Virus record (IMG/VR): IMGVR_UViG_3300008267_011356
Location: 1 to 33,014 of that record
Strand: one strand, 5' to 3'
Source of the DNA: a virus
Length of the DNA stretch: 33,014 bases
Under the pieces are notes generated by a model. It was not told the origin of the DNA. It worked only from the letters and a program-made list of their open reading frames with translations, and did not search any database. How positions within the stretch are numbered: position 1 is the first letter of the stretch; the number at the start of each line of letters is the position of its first letter. The position numbers and the translations under genes were made by a program. Below, piece by piece: positions 10,201 through 19,687 of this stretch.

Positions 10201-13200
10201 CTTAAAAAAAGCACCACCTAAAAAAGATGGTCCTTCAAATATTTTTGGTTCTGGTCGTGCTAAGGTTATAAGTAATCCTACTCAAGTAGCAGCAATAGCT
10301 GTTGAAAAAACTAAAACAGTTTTTGGTGGAATTATAAATAAATTCAAAACTGCTTATGAAAATGATAAAGCTGATTTGGGTATTGGTAAAAAATACAAAT
10401 TAAAAGAATCTATGGGGCCAATGATTAATCCTAACAATATGGATGAATGGCTTAAAGACTCTTTAACTATTGGACAAGAATTTGCTGTTAATATCATAAA
10501 TCATGGTTTGAAAAATAAAAAATTAGTTGAGCAAATTAGAAAAGAATATGCTCATCAAGTTTTCTATAAATTCAGAAATGGTAAAAAAGCAATGTATATG
10601 AATATGCTTGAAGAAGCATTAAAACAAGGTGTTACTGTTGAACAATTTGATTTAAGTTTTCAAAAATCTTTGGCTTCTGGAGCAATAAAAGAATTGCCTA
10701 TGTCAGAGCAAGATATTCTTAAAGAAGAAATTTTTGCTTATGGATTAGAAGGTCCTTTAAGTAGAAAATTTGGAAATTTACTTGAACCATCTTTAGAAAA
10801 TACAAGACAGTTTTTTGCTAAAAAATGGTGGAATAAAATCAAAGAAAAAGTAACTGGTGCTAATTCTGAATATACTGAAAATGAGAAATTATTTTTAGCA
10901 AATTTATCTGATAGTCAGTTAAAAGATTTTGATAAAGCTAAAGAGAAAATATTTGAAAACTTTCAAAAAGAATTAAAAGGCCGAGGTGTAAACATGTCGG
11001 CTGTTGGTAAGTTAAAAGCTATTGAAAATTTTGAAGCTGAAATCAAACAACAACAAGAAGAAATTCAATTTAAACTTGAAAAACAATTAGAGAAATTTGA
11101 TTACAAAAAGAAAACTTTAAGTGAGGAACTACAAGATGAAATTGATTTGGAAAAATTGATGGAAAATCAAGAAGAAGAAGATACTCAAAAATTCTTTGAC
11201 CATGATCGTTTGAAATATGGACAAAAAGCTTCTGAAATGATTCGTAAGTTTTTCCGTAGTCACAATAGAGTTATCCGTAGAAAATTTATGGATAAGAATC
11301 AAAAAGCCGGAAGTAAAATCAATTGGTTTAATATTCCATTTTCTGATAAAGATAAATTTGAAAGAATACTTATTTCTGCTGCTAAAGATTCTCCAAGTAA
11401 TTTAGAGTTTATTCGTAGAATTGAAAATAGTGATATTGCTGAAATAGATGAATTCAACAAATTTTTAGATACTGTTCGACCAAATGATAAGTATTTGATT
11501 TTATCATCTATGAAATTCATTTACGGGAATCAATCTAAAGTCAATTCTTTGATTGGTAATATGGATTCTAATGGTAACTATCAGGTACAGAATAATCTTT
11601 CAGCACGCGAAGATTCTATGGTTGAATCAGCTATATCTCAAATGATGTTAAATGGTGGTGCATATTTTGGAAGTACAAAAGGTTTTCCTGCAGATCCAAA
11701 ACGTGTAGCTGCTTATACTGATTTTATGTCTTTAATTGACAGAATAAAAAGTGATAATTATACTAATCAAGATTTAAGAAGTTTCTTAAAAGCATTTTCA
11801 TCTAAATCAGTTGAGATAGATGAAATTTTAGAACAAAATTCAATTAATGTAAATGGAAATAATTATACAGTTGACCAAGTTGTACGAGAGATTGTTAAGA
11901 AAGGTTTTGATGCAAAAACAAGTCAGGGTAACAATGCTTATTCTATTAATGATTCAAAAGGAAACTTCAAGAATATTTTTAGACAATTCGCAAAAGCAAT
12001 AGCTGTAACTAATCGTCGTTTTACAAACACCAATACAGTTCTTAATGCAATGGGCGACCAAGTTCCTGTTCGTGTAATTGATAACATGTTTATTCGAACT
12101 AATGAGCAAATGAATGATGATGCTCAAGTAATGAATAAATCAGAATTTATAAAAAAATATTCTGCTATTCATACTTCAGGGAAAGGTTCTATGAGTAATA
12201 GATTGTTAAATCATTTTTGGGATAAGGTTCAAGAAGGAAATAAGATTGAAGTAAATCTTTATCATGGAACTAAAAACGAAATGACTAAAAATAATAGTGT
12301 AGTTTCTGATAGTAACTCAACTGAGCAATCTATTATGGAAACTCTTTCTTATTTCTCTGATAATCGTACAAATGAATATTTGATGGAAGCAGGTCGTTTT
12401 GCTGATTCTCCAGTGTCATATATGATTCGAGTTCCTAGAACTAAATTAGATGAATTAGGTAGATTAAAAAATGATGTTTTTGTATTTAGACAAGATATGG
12501 CACCAACATTAGAAAATGCTTTGGCAACATATAATGGAATTACAAAATCAAAATTATCTATGGCTGAATTTAAAGTTAAATTGAACGAAGAAATTCAGAA
12601 AGAAATAGAGTTTGTTATTAATAATAGAGAAGCTTTTGAGAAAACAAAAGTTGGAAATGATATGTTTGATGCCAATGGAAAAATTACAGATAAAGGAAGA
12701 AATATGATTTCTGAATTTGTAATTAATCAATCATTAAATTCATTAGCTTTTAATGATATATTCATGCCATCTTATTCTGGAAAGGATATTGTTAAAAGAC
12801 AAAAATCATTGCATTCTCCAATATTTTCATTTGGAAAACATGTTCGAGTGGAACCGATTTATTATGTAGATAAATCTATTGAAGAAGGACAAAAATCTGT
12901 TTCTGATTCATCTATGTATGTTCTTAGAGAAGATGCTGAACTTATTCGTAAAGCTGGTGGAGATATGATGCCACTTAATAATTCATATAAAATTTTAATG
13001 ACAGGTAGAGAGTATGAAAATAAAAACTTTGCCAAAGGAAATTTATATGATAAAGGTTACGCTACAATCATTGATGATGAATTTGTTGCTAAAAATCCTG
13101 AATTAAAAGGATTGTATGAGTTTATGAAAGCTCGTAGAAAAAGATTTAATAATAGAAATTCAGAAACAAATAATGCTCCTGCAATGCATTGGGGGCCAAA

Positions 13201-16200
13201 TACACCAGATTTATTAAATGGTGAATCAGCGCATATTATGTTTGCTGCTCCAATATCTTCTGTTAAGTCAGATAATATGCCTATTGAATTAGTTGAAAAA
13301 GGAAGTTATAATCCAACTGAAACAGGACAAATGTTTACTCTTGAGGGATTGAATAGTGGTGTTGATTCTAATTTTGAAGAACAATCTAAAATATATGACC
13401 AATGGCATTATGGTAAAGTAGAAGGAACCAATTGGGAAAAATTTGTTGGAATTAATGGTTCTAACTTTGGAGTTCAGCAAGTAATGGATATGAAGAAAAC
13501 TTCTACTAATACACCTATTCAAGCAATGAGAGCAATATTAACTAATGCTTCTTTATTTGATGGCGGTGTTCAAGTGGCCGAAGAAATTCAAAATTTGCTT
13601 ACTGAAAAAATGCAAGAAAATTTAAAGCCTTATAAAAAGATTTTAAAAAGTAGAGATCCACAAGCGATTAGAAAATTTATCATGGATAATATGTCTATGA
13701 TGGATGTTGATGCTCGTCAAAGATTTTTAATTGAAGATGATAAATCTTCTATGAGCTTACCTGATTTACAAAATTTAGCATTGAATACAATGATTAATAA
13801 AATTCGTAAAACAGGAAACAAACTTTCTACTCCAGGTACAATTGCACAAGCTAAATCAGATACTTATCAAAAACCATATTCAACTAACGGAAGTTCTTCT
13901 TTAGCTTTCTATACTGACAAAACAATTACCGATGAACAAGGAAATGTTAAGACAGTTTACAATCAAGGAGAAGCAGTGGTTCCAAACCACATGCAAGACA
14001 AAATAAAAGCAAGAAAGTATTATACTTTGAATGATTTAGACGTTCAGCGTGTTGCTCAAAAATACAATAACCTTTCAGAAGAAGATTTCTTGAAAGTCAT
14101 TGAAAGTTTAGCTAAAAAAGAAGCTATGCATCGCGGAACAAGTGTTGGAGAAGTTAGAGATAGTGGTGGAGATATTATTGGTTATTATGCTTCTGGTGAT
14201 ACAATTATTGCTACTCGTATTCCATCGCATGGACCTCAAACAACAGGTGTATTTGAAGTTATCGATTTTGACACAACGGGAGGTTCTAATATTCAATTAC
14301 CATCTGAATTTGCTTTAGATATTACTGGAGGGGATTTTGATGGTGACCAATTCTTTGTTCAGCATAAAGGAAGAGGTAATGAAAATCAAAAATGGAATAA
14401 AGCTTTTGATAAACTTACTAATTTATGGTTGGGAGAAACCATGAGAAATGAAGTTAGATTGGCTATTGATTTTAAAGAAGAAGCTGAAAAAGCGGTTAAA
14501 GCTATTCATGGAAATGATTTTGGTAAAGAACCAACATTCCATTTTTCACCGCAAGGCCGTAGAGAGTCGTACAATAATACTTTAGTTTCTAAAAATAATA
14601 TTGGTGTTGCTGCTAACTTGCATTCATTGTTAGGTATGCTTGCTGGATATGAAACAAAATTAGTTTCTCCAATTAGAATTAATGGATATCAAGATGTTTC
14701 TACAATTAAAGATATGCCGAATGAAAGTAGAACTATTAATTCAGCAAAAATATTCAACTTAATATTAGACAATGCTAAAAACCAATATGCTGATGCTTTA
14801 GGTATTAATGAGCATACGGTATCTCATGCTATTATTTTAAGAAACATGGGAATTAGTTTAGAAGATATTGGAAGAATTTTAAATTCTGATGTTGTAAAAG
14901 AAATGAATAAACTGCTTTCTAACAACGAAAATATATTCAAGGATAATAAGAGTGTGAATGATATAGAACGTATCATACGAGCTAAAATTCCAAGCAAATC
15001 GAAAGGGTATAATGGAGTTGTTAATATTGAAAAAATTAATAGTGCTGATTCGCAACATGCTGTTTTGGATTTAATGGCACAATTAGGTTCTATCAATGAA
15101 GATATAATGGCTGTTTCCGCAATTATGTCAGGGCACAATAAAATTGAAACCAATCCATTTATATTAGATGAACAATATAAACGCTTTAGAGATAAAGTAA
15201 TGAATGTTGATAATAAAGGAATTGAGTATAATAAAGAATTTTTACAAAATCCATTATTACAGAACTACGTTTCTACATTTGAATTTGCACGCGAAGTAAT
15301 GCGTGAATTAGATCCGGTTTATAGTTCATCTGGAGTAAATGTTTTCAAAAGATTAACTCAAGGAATTGGTAGAAATTTATCGAATAAAGATATTCATAAA
15401 ATTCATAGTCAAATTCAAATGTTAATGACAGCTCGTTCTATGGGATTGAATAATATTCCTGAAAGTAGAATGAATGAATTGGTTCGTAAATCAGAAAAAG
15501 ACAATCCAAATCCAAACAATATTTTTGAAAGATTAGAAGATTATAAAAATATGTTAGGAAGTATTGCGGTTGAATTCAAAAGCGATAACGTTCAAAAAAC
15601 AGTTAGTGCATTGCAACATAATTTATTGTTTTCTAAAGGTCTTATGATTAACTCAAAAGGTAATAATAGATACATTGCTCTTAATAGTTCTTATTTCAAT
15701 GAAAATATGACATCAGAAGAAAGAGATAGAATGGTTCAAGAGTTTACAGATTTACCTACTGAATTGAAAAATGACTTAATGATTTACGACATGTTTACCA
15801 ATGGATTTAAAGGTCCTCGTTCATTGTATTCTATTTTCAGTGATGGATTTAAAATGGAATTATCATTGGCTTCTGATAATTTAATCAGTCAAAAACAATT
15901 GGGTAATTATCAATTAAGTCCAAAACAAGAATCTAAATTAGCTCAAAGAATTGTTCAAACTAATTCTCAAATGTTTGTTCATGTAAATAATACTGAAAAC
16001 ATTTTAGATGCCAATGGAAACTTTACTGAAGCTTTCTTGAAAAAAAATGGAAACATTTTCAAAAGAATGGCAAAGGGTGAAGAAGTTATTTTTAGATACA
16101 AAGAATTTTCAAAAAATAGATATACTGAAAAGATATTCCATTTTGGTGGTATTACAGAGAAACAAGCTGAAATGATGGGTGGGTTTAAAGAAGATATTAT

Positions 16201-18841
16201 TAAATCTTACTTGAAAAGCAAATTGAATAATAATAAAGAAGGTATTAAATTCTACGGTACCTATAATGCAAATGTTTATTCAAATGGAATTGGAGTTATT
16301 TCAATACCTGATGAAAGTACTGGCTCGCCTAGATTAATTGATGATGGTACAGGTGGATTTAATATTGAAGAAATTTTTGATAAAGCAGCTGATGGAGATA
16401 CTTCAGGTCGAGCTAAAGTAGCTTTTGCAAAAGATTATTATAATTACACAAAACAGTTATCTAAAGATGAATTGATAAGCGCTTTAGGTGTTAATCCAAA
16501 TAATTTAACTGAAACAAAAATTGATAATATTTATAAAAAATATTTGAAAGAAGAAAAAAAGGCTGATGCTATTTCCAAAACCGTAAATTCTGAAACCGTA
16601 AAAGCAATGAGTGATGAAAAACTTATTGAACTTTATTCAGGCAAAAAATTAAGTGATGGTGAACCAGGTTATGGTCATAGGGATAAAGTTGCTTATGCTA
16701 AAGTCATAAGACCTATTATTTTGGAAATAGCAAAAAGGGCCGGAGTAGAACAAGCTCAATTAGCAAAAACTAATTCTGATAAAGAAATTGGTTACGCTAA
16801 TGAAGATTTAGGTTTTTTTCAAAGTTATTTGATGGCTAATAATATACCTTCAAATCAACCAGAAATTCAAGCTTTGGTTAGAAAAATGGAAACTGAATTT
16901 AAGAAGTTCCAAAAAGAAAAAGCAAAATTAACAATAGATATTCAGTCGGCTACTGAAGAACTATACAAGGAAAAATATGGTTTTAATCCTGGCGTTAATA
17001 AAGTTTTTTCTAAAGATTTTTGGAAGAATATTTTCAATCAAATTTATACTAACAAAGAAGATATGTATAAAAACCTATATGGTTCTTTGATTGAGTTTCA
17101 GAAAGTAACTGGAGATAATGGACAAGTAATTAATAACATGAAGTATAAAACTGCTGAACAAATTGAAGCAGATTTTAAAGCAGGAATTGTATCTCCAGCG
17201 CAATATAAATTCTATAAGGCTACTACTGAAATGACTAAAAAAATGAAGCCATTTGTTTTAGGAACAGAAGAAGGTGGTCGAGTAGATTATATTCCACATT
17301 CGGCACCAACAATGTTAGAAATTAAATCAAGACGTGGTTTGTTAGGAATGGCTGTAAATTCAAGAAACATCAACGAAAGAATTGGTGATGTATTAATGAC
17401 TTTTACAAATCCTATTAATAATAAAGTTGAAGAAAATGTTTCGTTTTCACACATACAAAATGTTTACAATACATTATCTGCAACAAATAAAAAAGAGGGA
17501 TTGGCAAGAACTAAAGAATTTTTGTCGCTTAAAAGAAAAGCTATTATCCTTGCTAGAGAAATGAAAAACCAAGATGGTTCAGCATTAAGAATAAGTGAAG
17601 TTGAAGCTGGTTCTGCAATCGGTGATGTCTTTTTAGATAGATTTTCTAACAGCAGAAGTATTGCTGCAACCGATTTACCAACTTTAGATTTGAATAAAGC
17701 ATTTATGGATTATGCACATTCTACTTTATTTAATCATGGTAATGAAAACTTTAAAGGAATGAATAAAATGATTCCTTTGGTAGATGGTGTTATTGCATTA
17801 TCTGATTCAAGAAAAGATATTAATGCAAAAAAATACGTTGAGAAAGTTTGGAAAGATTATTTCTTATCAGGAAAGAAACAAGATAGTTTTAAAAATTCTG
17901 CAACGTTAGAAACCATAGGTGTAACCAATGATAAAGTAATCAATTTATTGACTCAAACAAGTTTGGTATATTGGTTAGGTTATCAAGGTTTATTAGTTGG
18001 TGGTGGTGTTTATGCATTAGGAAATACTCTTGTTGGAAAATACATGAACATCAAAAACAATGGTGGTGTTGCCTGGGCTTTAGGAGAAAAAAGATTTTGG
18101 GGAGGTATCGGTGGTTTTAATCCTTTGAATCCGTTTAAAGGTGTTAAAGAAGCAAGTGCTATATTAAAAAACACTGGATTCATGGATGTAAATGTTTACG
18201 ATGATGTTTCTATTGCTGAGAAATCATCTATTGAAAAATCATTTATGAATATGGCTTTATTCCCGATGATTTATTCAGAGAAGTGGGTTCAAGGTGTTGA
18301 TTTCTTAGGTAGATTAAGCGAGGAAGAATGGAATGTTTTAAAAGATGGCGGTAGCCTTTCAGAAGATAGAATGGCTATGTTGGAAGATGAGGTTAAAACA
18401 AATCATGGAAAAGGATATCAACCAACTGACCAACGTATGATACAAATGTATTCTTGGGGTAAAAATCTTATTCAGTTTTCAAGATATATACCTACTCTGT
18501 TTTATGACCAATTTGCAAGTAAAGATGTAAATATCTATGGTAAAAAACATATCGGTTCTTATCGAGCTGTTGGAGAGGCTGTTCAAAAAATGGTTCGAGG
18601 AGAAGTTAAGCCTGCTGAATTTTTACAATACAGAAAAAATTTAGATGCTTATGACAGAAGTAGATTAGACCAGGGATTAATTGGTTTTGGTATGTTATCT
18701 TTAATGTGGGGATTAAACATGTCTGGAGATGAGCATGGTGATAACAAATATTTTGCTGATGCTAATCCATTATTGAACTTAGATAAGATGGAAGGAAAAC
18801 TAACATCGCCTACTTACGATATGATTGATAAAGTTTTTTAA
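7205..18841 (+). CDS. Giant virion-associated RNA polymerase protein (crAss-like, DFDGD loop)
   Basis: The protein has 3878 residues. Residues 2377-2381 read DFDGD, preceded by GG and followed by Q: the metal-binding loop of two-barrel (double-psi beta-barrel) RNA polymerases, with Asp2377, Asp2379 and Asp2381 as likely Mg2+ ligands. About 45 residues earlier TRIPSHGPQ resembles the R-x-P-x-x-H segment that precedes this loop in cellular beta' subunits. This is the single-chain polymerase carried in virions of crAss-like phages such as Cellulophaga phi14:2, which transcribes early genes after ejection. The first ~480 residues resemble internal virion proteins (hydrophobic and Gly-rich patches, EGMEETVQE near 400); about 640-1010 is charged and coiled-coil-like; a glycine-rich hydrophobic segment lies at about 3577-3613 and another at about 3825-3838. 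The chain is much longer than the roughly 2200 residues I recall for phi14:2, so other cargo domains are probably fused to it. The ATG at 7205 has an A-rich leader. Confidence 0.88.
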   Translation: MPDFMSKIAAMQERTAEIKKQEETTKVKSGNEQTIQSQFDSMFSGGGNGAKPKQEEEPTLNFNPDSLGDIVGGVSVENTARRRQVANQSYGGDESLVQTDPNKVGGWGATAYYQDFLSKSADNIMVGIGNSIFKSTGDMIDAIGAMASDEYSGNPFSEAMREIGTDMAEKYKTYVSPEILDPEFKISTFMNPEFWSVHGAQFIPQLLEILLTKNIAKAGAKKVSRMGAKSALEIGEEGMEKLAKSGARTTTTKSIGGAVSEVESNSLKWSGKLFRDTGELTTFGKGVVETGIGGLTTNLSVGLKNAGELWNTVNEMTNEDGSPMFTKEEMGQMTAGAFTNNLKYLGIDTLSWGMTFGGGWNKLSKAAKTLSPASQLKMTSGMFTHSVSPIFSKLGKLAGKAIPEGMEETVQETWEEWSKMKAYKDVTGTLKGYPGISKDYDTEGFLGNFWDYYSSKDSEAIRAISFGLGAAAGGGFNFKSIINESAEQNYAYYSKAENLKQRFEKGTTGKAYQDTHIRNQMAEIVFEDKDYAFGSFMGELENRGVISKDEIVHYNNLYSEMKAQKDNIEFLNISGKRAFMNNITKEMDIVNKINIAQQKHEKNTSVLKETFKGDEDGFNKAMKKELKSYNEEVSIFGNILSQIQQNKRNILKGEPAVQVEYETKFDENGNEIVSQVESTKSEKVQEEQNADVPVEVMKESMFNRLSKLGKEALKSVGIDLDVLNGNESENQNDASSDATSDVNDDTSTDFTQDPEYMDLEQERIMYESQNDESYLENENKALEKELATIKDDNDPRIAEIDALMSSNEEQIQLRKEAENLDKEIASYKSPETIVARSAAQDKLQSVKNKIKPVNKKSWSETESGKRQEEIKNKSQADVKNDKIIEDEKTTLLDDEVYKSFVDNGTIPSGVINSLVDKISSGQQLTAEEESVRQAFSKEIENLLKQKAEVTEDYDKEIEDDYDMSDDEQAAIADYEKKAVRRKKTKKSISEDAEQKSKEVLKKAPPKKDGPSNIFGSGRAKVISNPTQVAAIAVEKTKTVFGGIINKFKTAYENDKADLGIGKKYKLKESMGPMINPNNMDEWLKDSLTIGQEFAVNIINHGLKNKKLVEQIRKEYAHQVFYKFRNGKKAMYMNMLEEALKQGVTVEQFDLSFQKSLASGAIKELPMSEQDILKEEIFAYGLEGPLSRKFGNLLEPSLENTRQFFAKKWWNKIKEKVTGANSEYTENEKLFLANLSDSQLKDFDKAKEKIFENFQKELKGRGVNMSAVGKLKAIENFEAEIKQQQEEIQFKLEKQLEKFDYKKKTLSEELQDEIDLEKLMENQEEEDTQKFFDHDRLKYGQKASEMIRKFFRSHNRVIRRKFMDKNQKAGSKINWFNIPFSDKDKFERILISAAKDSPSNLEFIRRIENSDIAEIDEFNKFLDTVRPNDKYLILSSMKFIYGNQSKVNSLIGNMDSNGNYQVQNNLSAREDSMVESAISQMMLNGGAYFGSTKGFPADPKRVAAYTDFMSLIDRIKSDNYTNQDLRSFLKAFSSKSVEIDEILEQNSINVNGNNYTVDQVVREIVKKGFDAKTSQGNNAYSINDSKGNFKNIFRQFAKAIAVTNRRFTNTNTVLNAMGDQVPVRVIDNMFIRTNEQMNDDAQVMNKSEFIKKYSAIHTSGKGSMSNRLLNHFWDKVQEGNKIEVNLYHGTKNEMTKNNSVVSDSNSTEQSIMETLSYFSDNRTNEYLMEAGRFADSPVSYMIRVPRTKLDELGRLKNDVFVFRQDMAPTLENALATYNGITKSKLSMAEFKVKLNEEIQKEIEFVINNREAFEKTKVGNDMFDANGKITDKGRNMISEFVINQSLNSLAFNDIFMPSYSGKDIVKRQKSLHSPIFSFGKHVRVEPIYYVDKSIEEGQKSVSDSSMYVLREDAELIRKAGGDMMPLNNSYKILMTGREYENKNFAKGNLYDKGYATIIDDEFVAKNPELKGLYEFMKARRKRFNNRNSETNNAPAMHWGPNTPDLLNGESAHIMFAAPISSVKSDNMPIELVEKGSYNPTETGQMFTLEGLNSGVDSNFEEQSKIYDQWHYGKVEGTNWEKFVGINGSNFGVQQVMDMKKTSTNTPIQAMRAILTNASLFDGGVQVAEEIQNLLTEKMQENLKPYKKILKSRDPQAIRKFIMDNMSMMDVDARQRFLIEDDKSSMSLPDLQNLALNTMINKIRKTGNKLSTPGTIAQAKSDTYQKPYSTNGSSSLAFYTDKTITDEQGNVKTVYNQGEAVVPNHMQDKIKARKYYTLNDLDVQRVAQKYNNLSEEDFLKVIESLAKKEAMHRGTSVGEVRDSGGDIIGYYASGDTIIATRIPSHGPQTTGVFEVIDFDTTGGSNIQLPSEFALDITGGDFDGDQFFVQHKGRGNENQKWNKAFDKLTNLWLGETMRNEVRLAIDFKEEAEKAVKAIHGNDFGKEPTFHFSPQGRRESYNNTLVSKNNIGVAANLHSLLGMLAGYETKLVSPIRINGYQDVSTIKDMPNESRTINSAKIFNLILDNAKNQYADALGINEHTVSHAIILRNMGISLEDIGRILNSDVVKEMNKLLSNNENIFKDNKSVNDIERIIRAKIPSKSKGYNGVVNIEKINSADSQHAVLDLMAQLGSINEDIMAVSAIMSGHNKIETNPFILDEQYKRFRDKVMNVDNKGIEYNKEFLQNPLLQNYVSTFEFAREVMRELDPVYSSSGVNVFKRLTQGIGRNLSNKDIHKIHSQIQMLMTARSMGLNNIPESRMNELVRKSEKDNPNPNNIFERLEDYKNMLGSIAVEFKSDNVQKTVSALQHNLLFSKGLMINSKGNNRYIALNSSYFNENMTSEERDRMVQEFTDLPTELKNDLMIYDMFTNGFKGPRSLYSIFSDGFKMELSLASDNLISQKQLGNYQLSPKQESKLAQRIVQTNSQMFVHVNNTENILDANGNFTEAFLKKNGNIFKRMAKGEEVIFRYKEFSKNRYTEKIFHFGGITEKQAEMMGGFKEDIIKSYLKSKLNNNKEGIKFYGTYNANVYSNGIGVISIPDESTGSPRLIDDGTGGFNIEEIFDKAADGDTSGRAKVAFAKDYYNYTKQLSKDELISALGVNPNNLTETKIDNIYKKYLKEEKKADAISKTVNSETVKAMSDEKLIELYSGKKLSDGEPGYGHRDKVAYAKVIRPIILEIAKRAGVEQAQLAKTNSDKEIGYANEDLGFFQSYLMANNIPSNQPEIQALVRKMETEFKKFQKEKAKLTIDIQSATEELYKEKYGFNPGVNKVFSKDFWKNIFNQIYTNKEDMYKNLYGSLIEFQKVTGDNGQVINNMKYKTAEQIEADFKAGIVSPAQYKFYKATTEMTKKMKPFVLGTEEGGRVDYIPHSAPTMLEIKSRRGLLGMAVNSRNINERIGDVLMTFTNPINNKVEENVSFSHIQNVYNTLSATNKKEGLARTKEFLSLKRKAIILAREMKNQDGSALRISEVEAGSAIGDVFLDRFSNSRSIAATDLPTLDLNKAFMDYAHSTLFNHGNENFKGMNKMIPLVDGVIALSDSRKDINAKKYVEKVWKDYFLSGKKQDSFKNSATLETIGVTNDKVINLLTQTSLVYWLGYQGLLVGGGVYALGNTLVGKYMNIKNNGGVAWALGEKRFWGGIGGFNPLNPFKGVKEASAILKNTGFMDVNVYDDVSIAEKSSIEKSFMNMALFPMIYSEKWVQGVDFLGRLSEEEWNVLKDGGSLSEDRMAMLEDEVKTNHGKGYQPTDQRMIQMYSWGKNLIQFSRYIPTLFYDQFASKDVNIYGKKHIGSYRAVGEAVQKMVRGEVKPAEFLQYRKNLDAYDRSRLDQGLIGFGMLSLMWGLNMSGDEHGDNKYFADANPLLNLDKMEGKLTSPTYDMIDKVF

Positions 18842-18861
18842 CCAACGTAACAAAAAAGTTG

Positions 18862-18869
18862 TATATTTG
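18862..18869 (+). promoter_or_regulatory. Possible -7 element in the gap before the two-way terminator
   Basis: TATATTTG fits TAnnTTTG and lies on the plus strand in the short gap between the giant polymerase gene and the terminator. There is no gene after it on this strand before the terminator, and no clear -33 TTTG. If active it would make an RNA of about 70 bases. It may be a chance match. Confidence 0.2.
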
Positions 18870-18913
18870 AATCAATCTTTCTGTTGCTGTCATTGATATA
18901 AAATGAATTGCTG

Positions 18914-18945
18914 AAAAAAAAGCCACTTTAATTAGTGGCTTTTTT
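18914..18945. terminator. Two-way intrinsic terminator between the convergent blocks
   Basis: AGCCACT / AGTGGCT form a 7-base-pair stem around a TTAATT loop, with a run of A before it and of T after it, so both strands read as stem plus T-run. It would stop rightward transcripts of the polymerase gene and leftward transcripts of the replication block. The TAA stop of the last leftward gene lies inside the loop. Confidence 0.92.
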
Positions 18946-19269
18946 GTTTTTTTGTCCTAAATATTTTGTCCAAATATGTGGCGCGATGTTTAATCGGTCC
19001 ATTACAATTTGAATTTCAAAAAATGTTAAATTATAAACGCACCATTTAGCCAATTCATGTTCTGCTTCTCCATCTGTTTTTTCAGATAAATAATAAGCAC
19101 TAACTAAATGGTTTGGAATCATCTCTTTAAACAATTTATTTATAATATTGTTTTTTTGTTCGTCTGCAGCTAATTGTTGTATTGCAGGAATTTTTGAAAG
19201 AAACACTACTAAATCTTCATGTTCCATTTTTTTTAAATATTCTTCAGTTGATAATATTTTCATAATCAT
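18928..19269 (-). CDS. Small helical protein of unknown function, last gene of the leftward block
   Basis: The 113-residue protein was not recognised. It is mostly helical and mixed-charge, with no membrane segment or metal motif. It begins MIMKIL, so either the first or the third codon (19263) may be the true start. The start overlaps the end of the next gene upstream by 20-26 bases, which points to coupled translation. Its stop codon is inside the loop of the shared terminator, so it closes the operon. Length and codon use match the neighbouring genes. Confidence 0.65.
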   Translation of the reverse strand: MIMKILSTEEYLKKMEHEDLVVFLSKIPAIQQLAADEQKNNIINKLFKEMIPNHLVSAYYLSEKTDGEAEHELAKWCVYNLTFFEIQIVMDRLNIAPHIWTKYLGQKNKKATN

Positions 19270-19687
19270 TAAAATCTAGTTTACTTTGAAATCCCTCGGA
19301 AAAGCCTCTTTCGTTACATTCAACTAAAAAAGCTTCGGGTGTTTTTACGTTATACTTCATGTCCTCGTTCTGAACCATTAATGGAGAATTGTAATTCCAA
19401 GATTGAAACCTTCTGTTGTTACAACCAAAATTTTGAATTATTTCTTCAAACTCAATATCTGAAATATCGCGTGTACAAATAATTTCCCAATGATTCATTA
19501 CTCCAGATTTGCGTGGCGCAAAATAATCTGAATCAATAATAAACATTATAGGGTATTTGCTTTTTTTTCGATAAAAAGCATAGTAGCATTTATAACTACT
19601 TCTTTTTGGTGTAAGATACTTTTTTACAAAATTGTATTCTTCTTTTGTAAAAGGTTCTTTCTTGTTATACAGTTCCATTATATCCAT
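19244..19687 (-). CDS. Unknown 147-residue protein
   Basis: No family was recognised. The protein is rich in Lys, Tyr and Phe, with a basic aromatic patch near residues 25-50 (many Lys, Tyr and Arg) and a mixed strand/helix pattern. There is no signal peptide or membrane segment. It overlaps the gene upstream by 10 bases and the one downstream by 26, in keeping with one transcript. Two Met codons (1 and 4) could start it. Confidence 0.65.
   Translation of the reverse strand: MDIMELYNKKEPFTKEEYNFVKKYLTPKRSSYKCYYAFYRKKSKYPIMFIIDSDYFAPRKSGVMNHWEIICTRDISDIEFEEIIQNFGCNNRRFQSWNYNSPLMVQNEDMKYNVKTPEAFLVECNERGFSEGFQSKLDFNDYENIIN

Noticed and set aside
12251-12430. YHGT followed by YFSDN in the giant protein (residues about 1686-1720), which recalls ADP-ribosyltransferase motifs
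   Set aside because: The spacing and following residues (GRFADSPVSYMIRVP) fit a general strand-helix section of the polymerase protein better, and no catalytic Glu or further motif could be placed.
19508-19522. TTTGCG-TGG-CGCAAA hairpin in the 147-residue gene
   Set aside because: A short 6-base stem with no T-run, gap position or promoter match; not enough to call a site.
19622-19652. TTTTACAAAA / TTTTGTAAAA inverted repeat within the 147-residue gene
   Set aside because: It is almost pure A and T and has no T-run after it on the sense strand; such repeats are expected by chance at this base composition.
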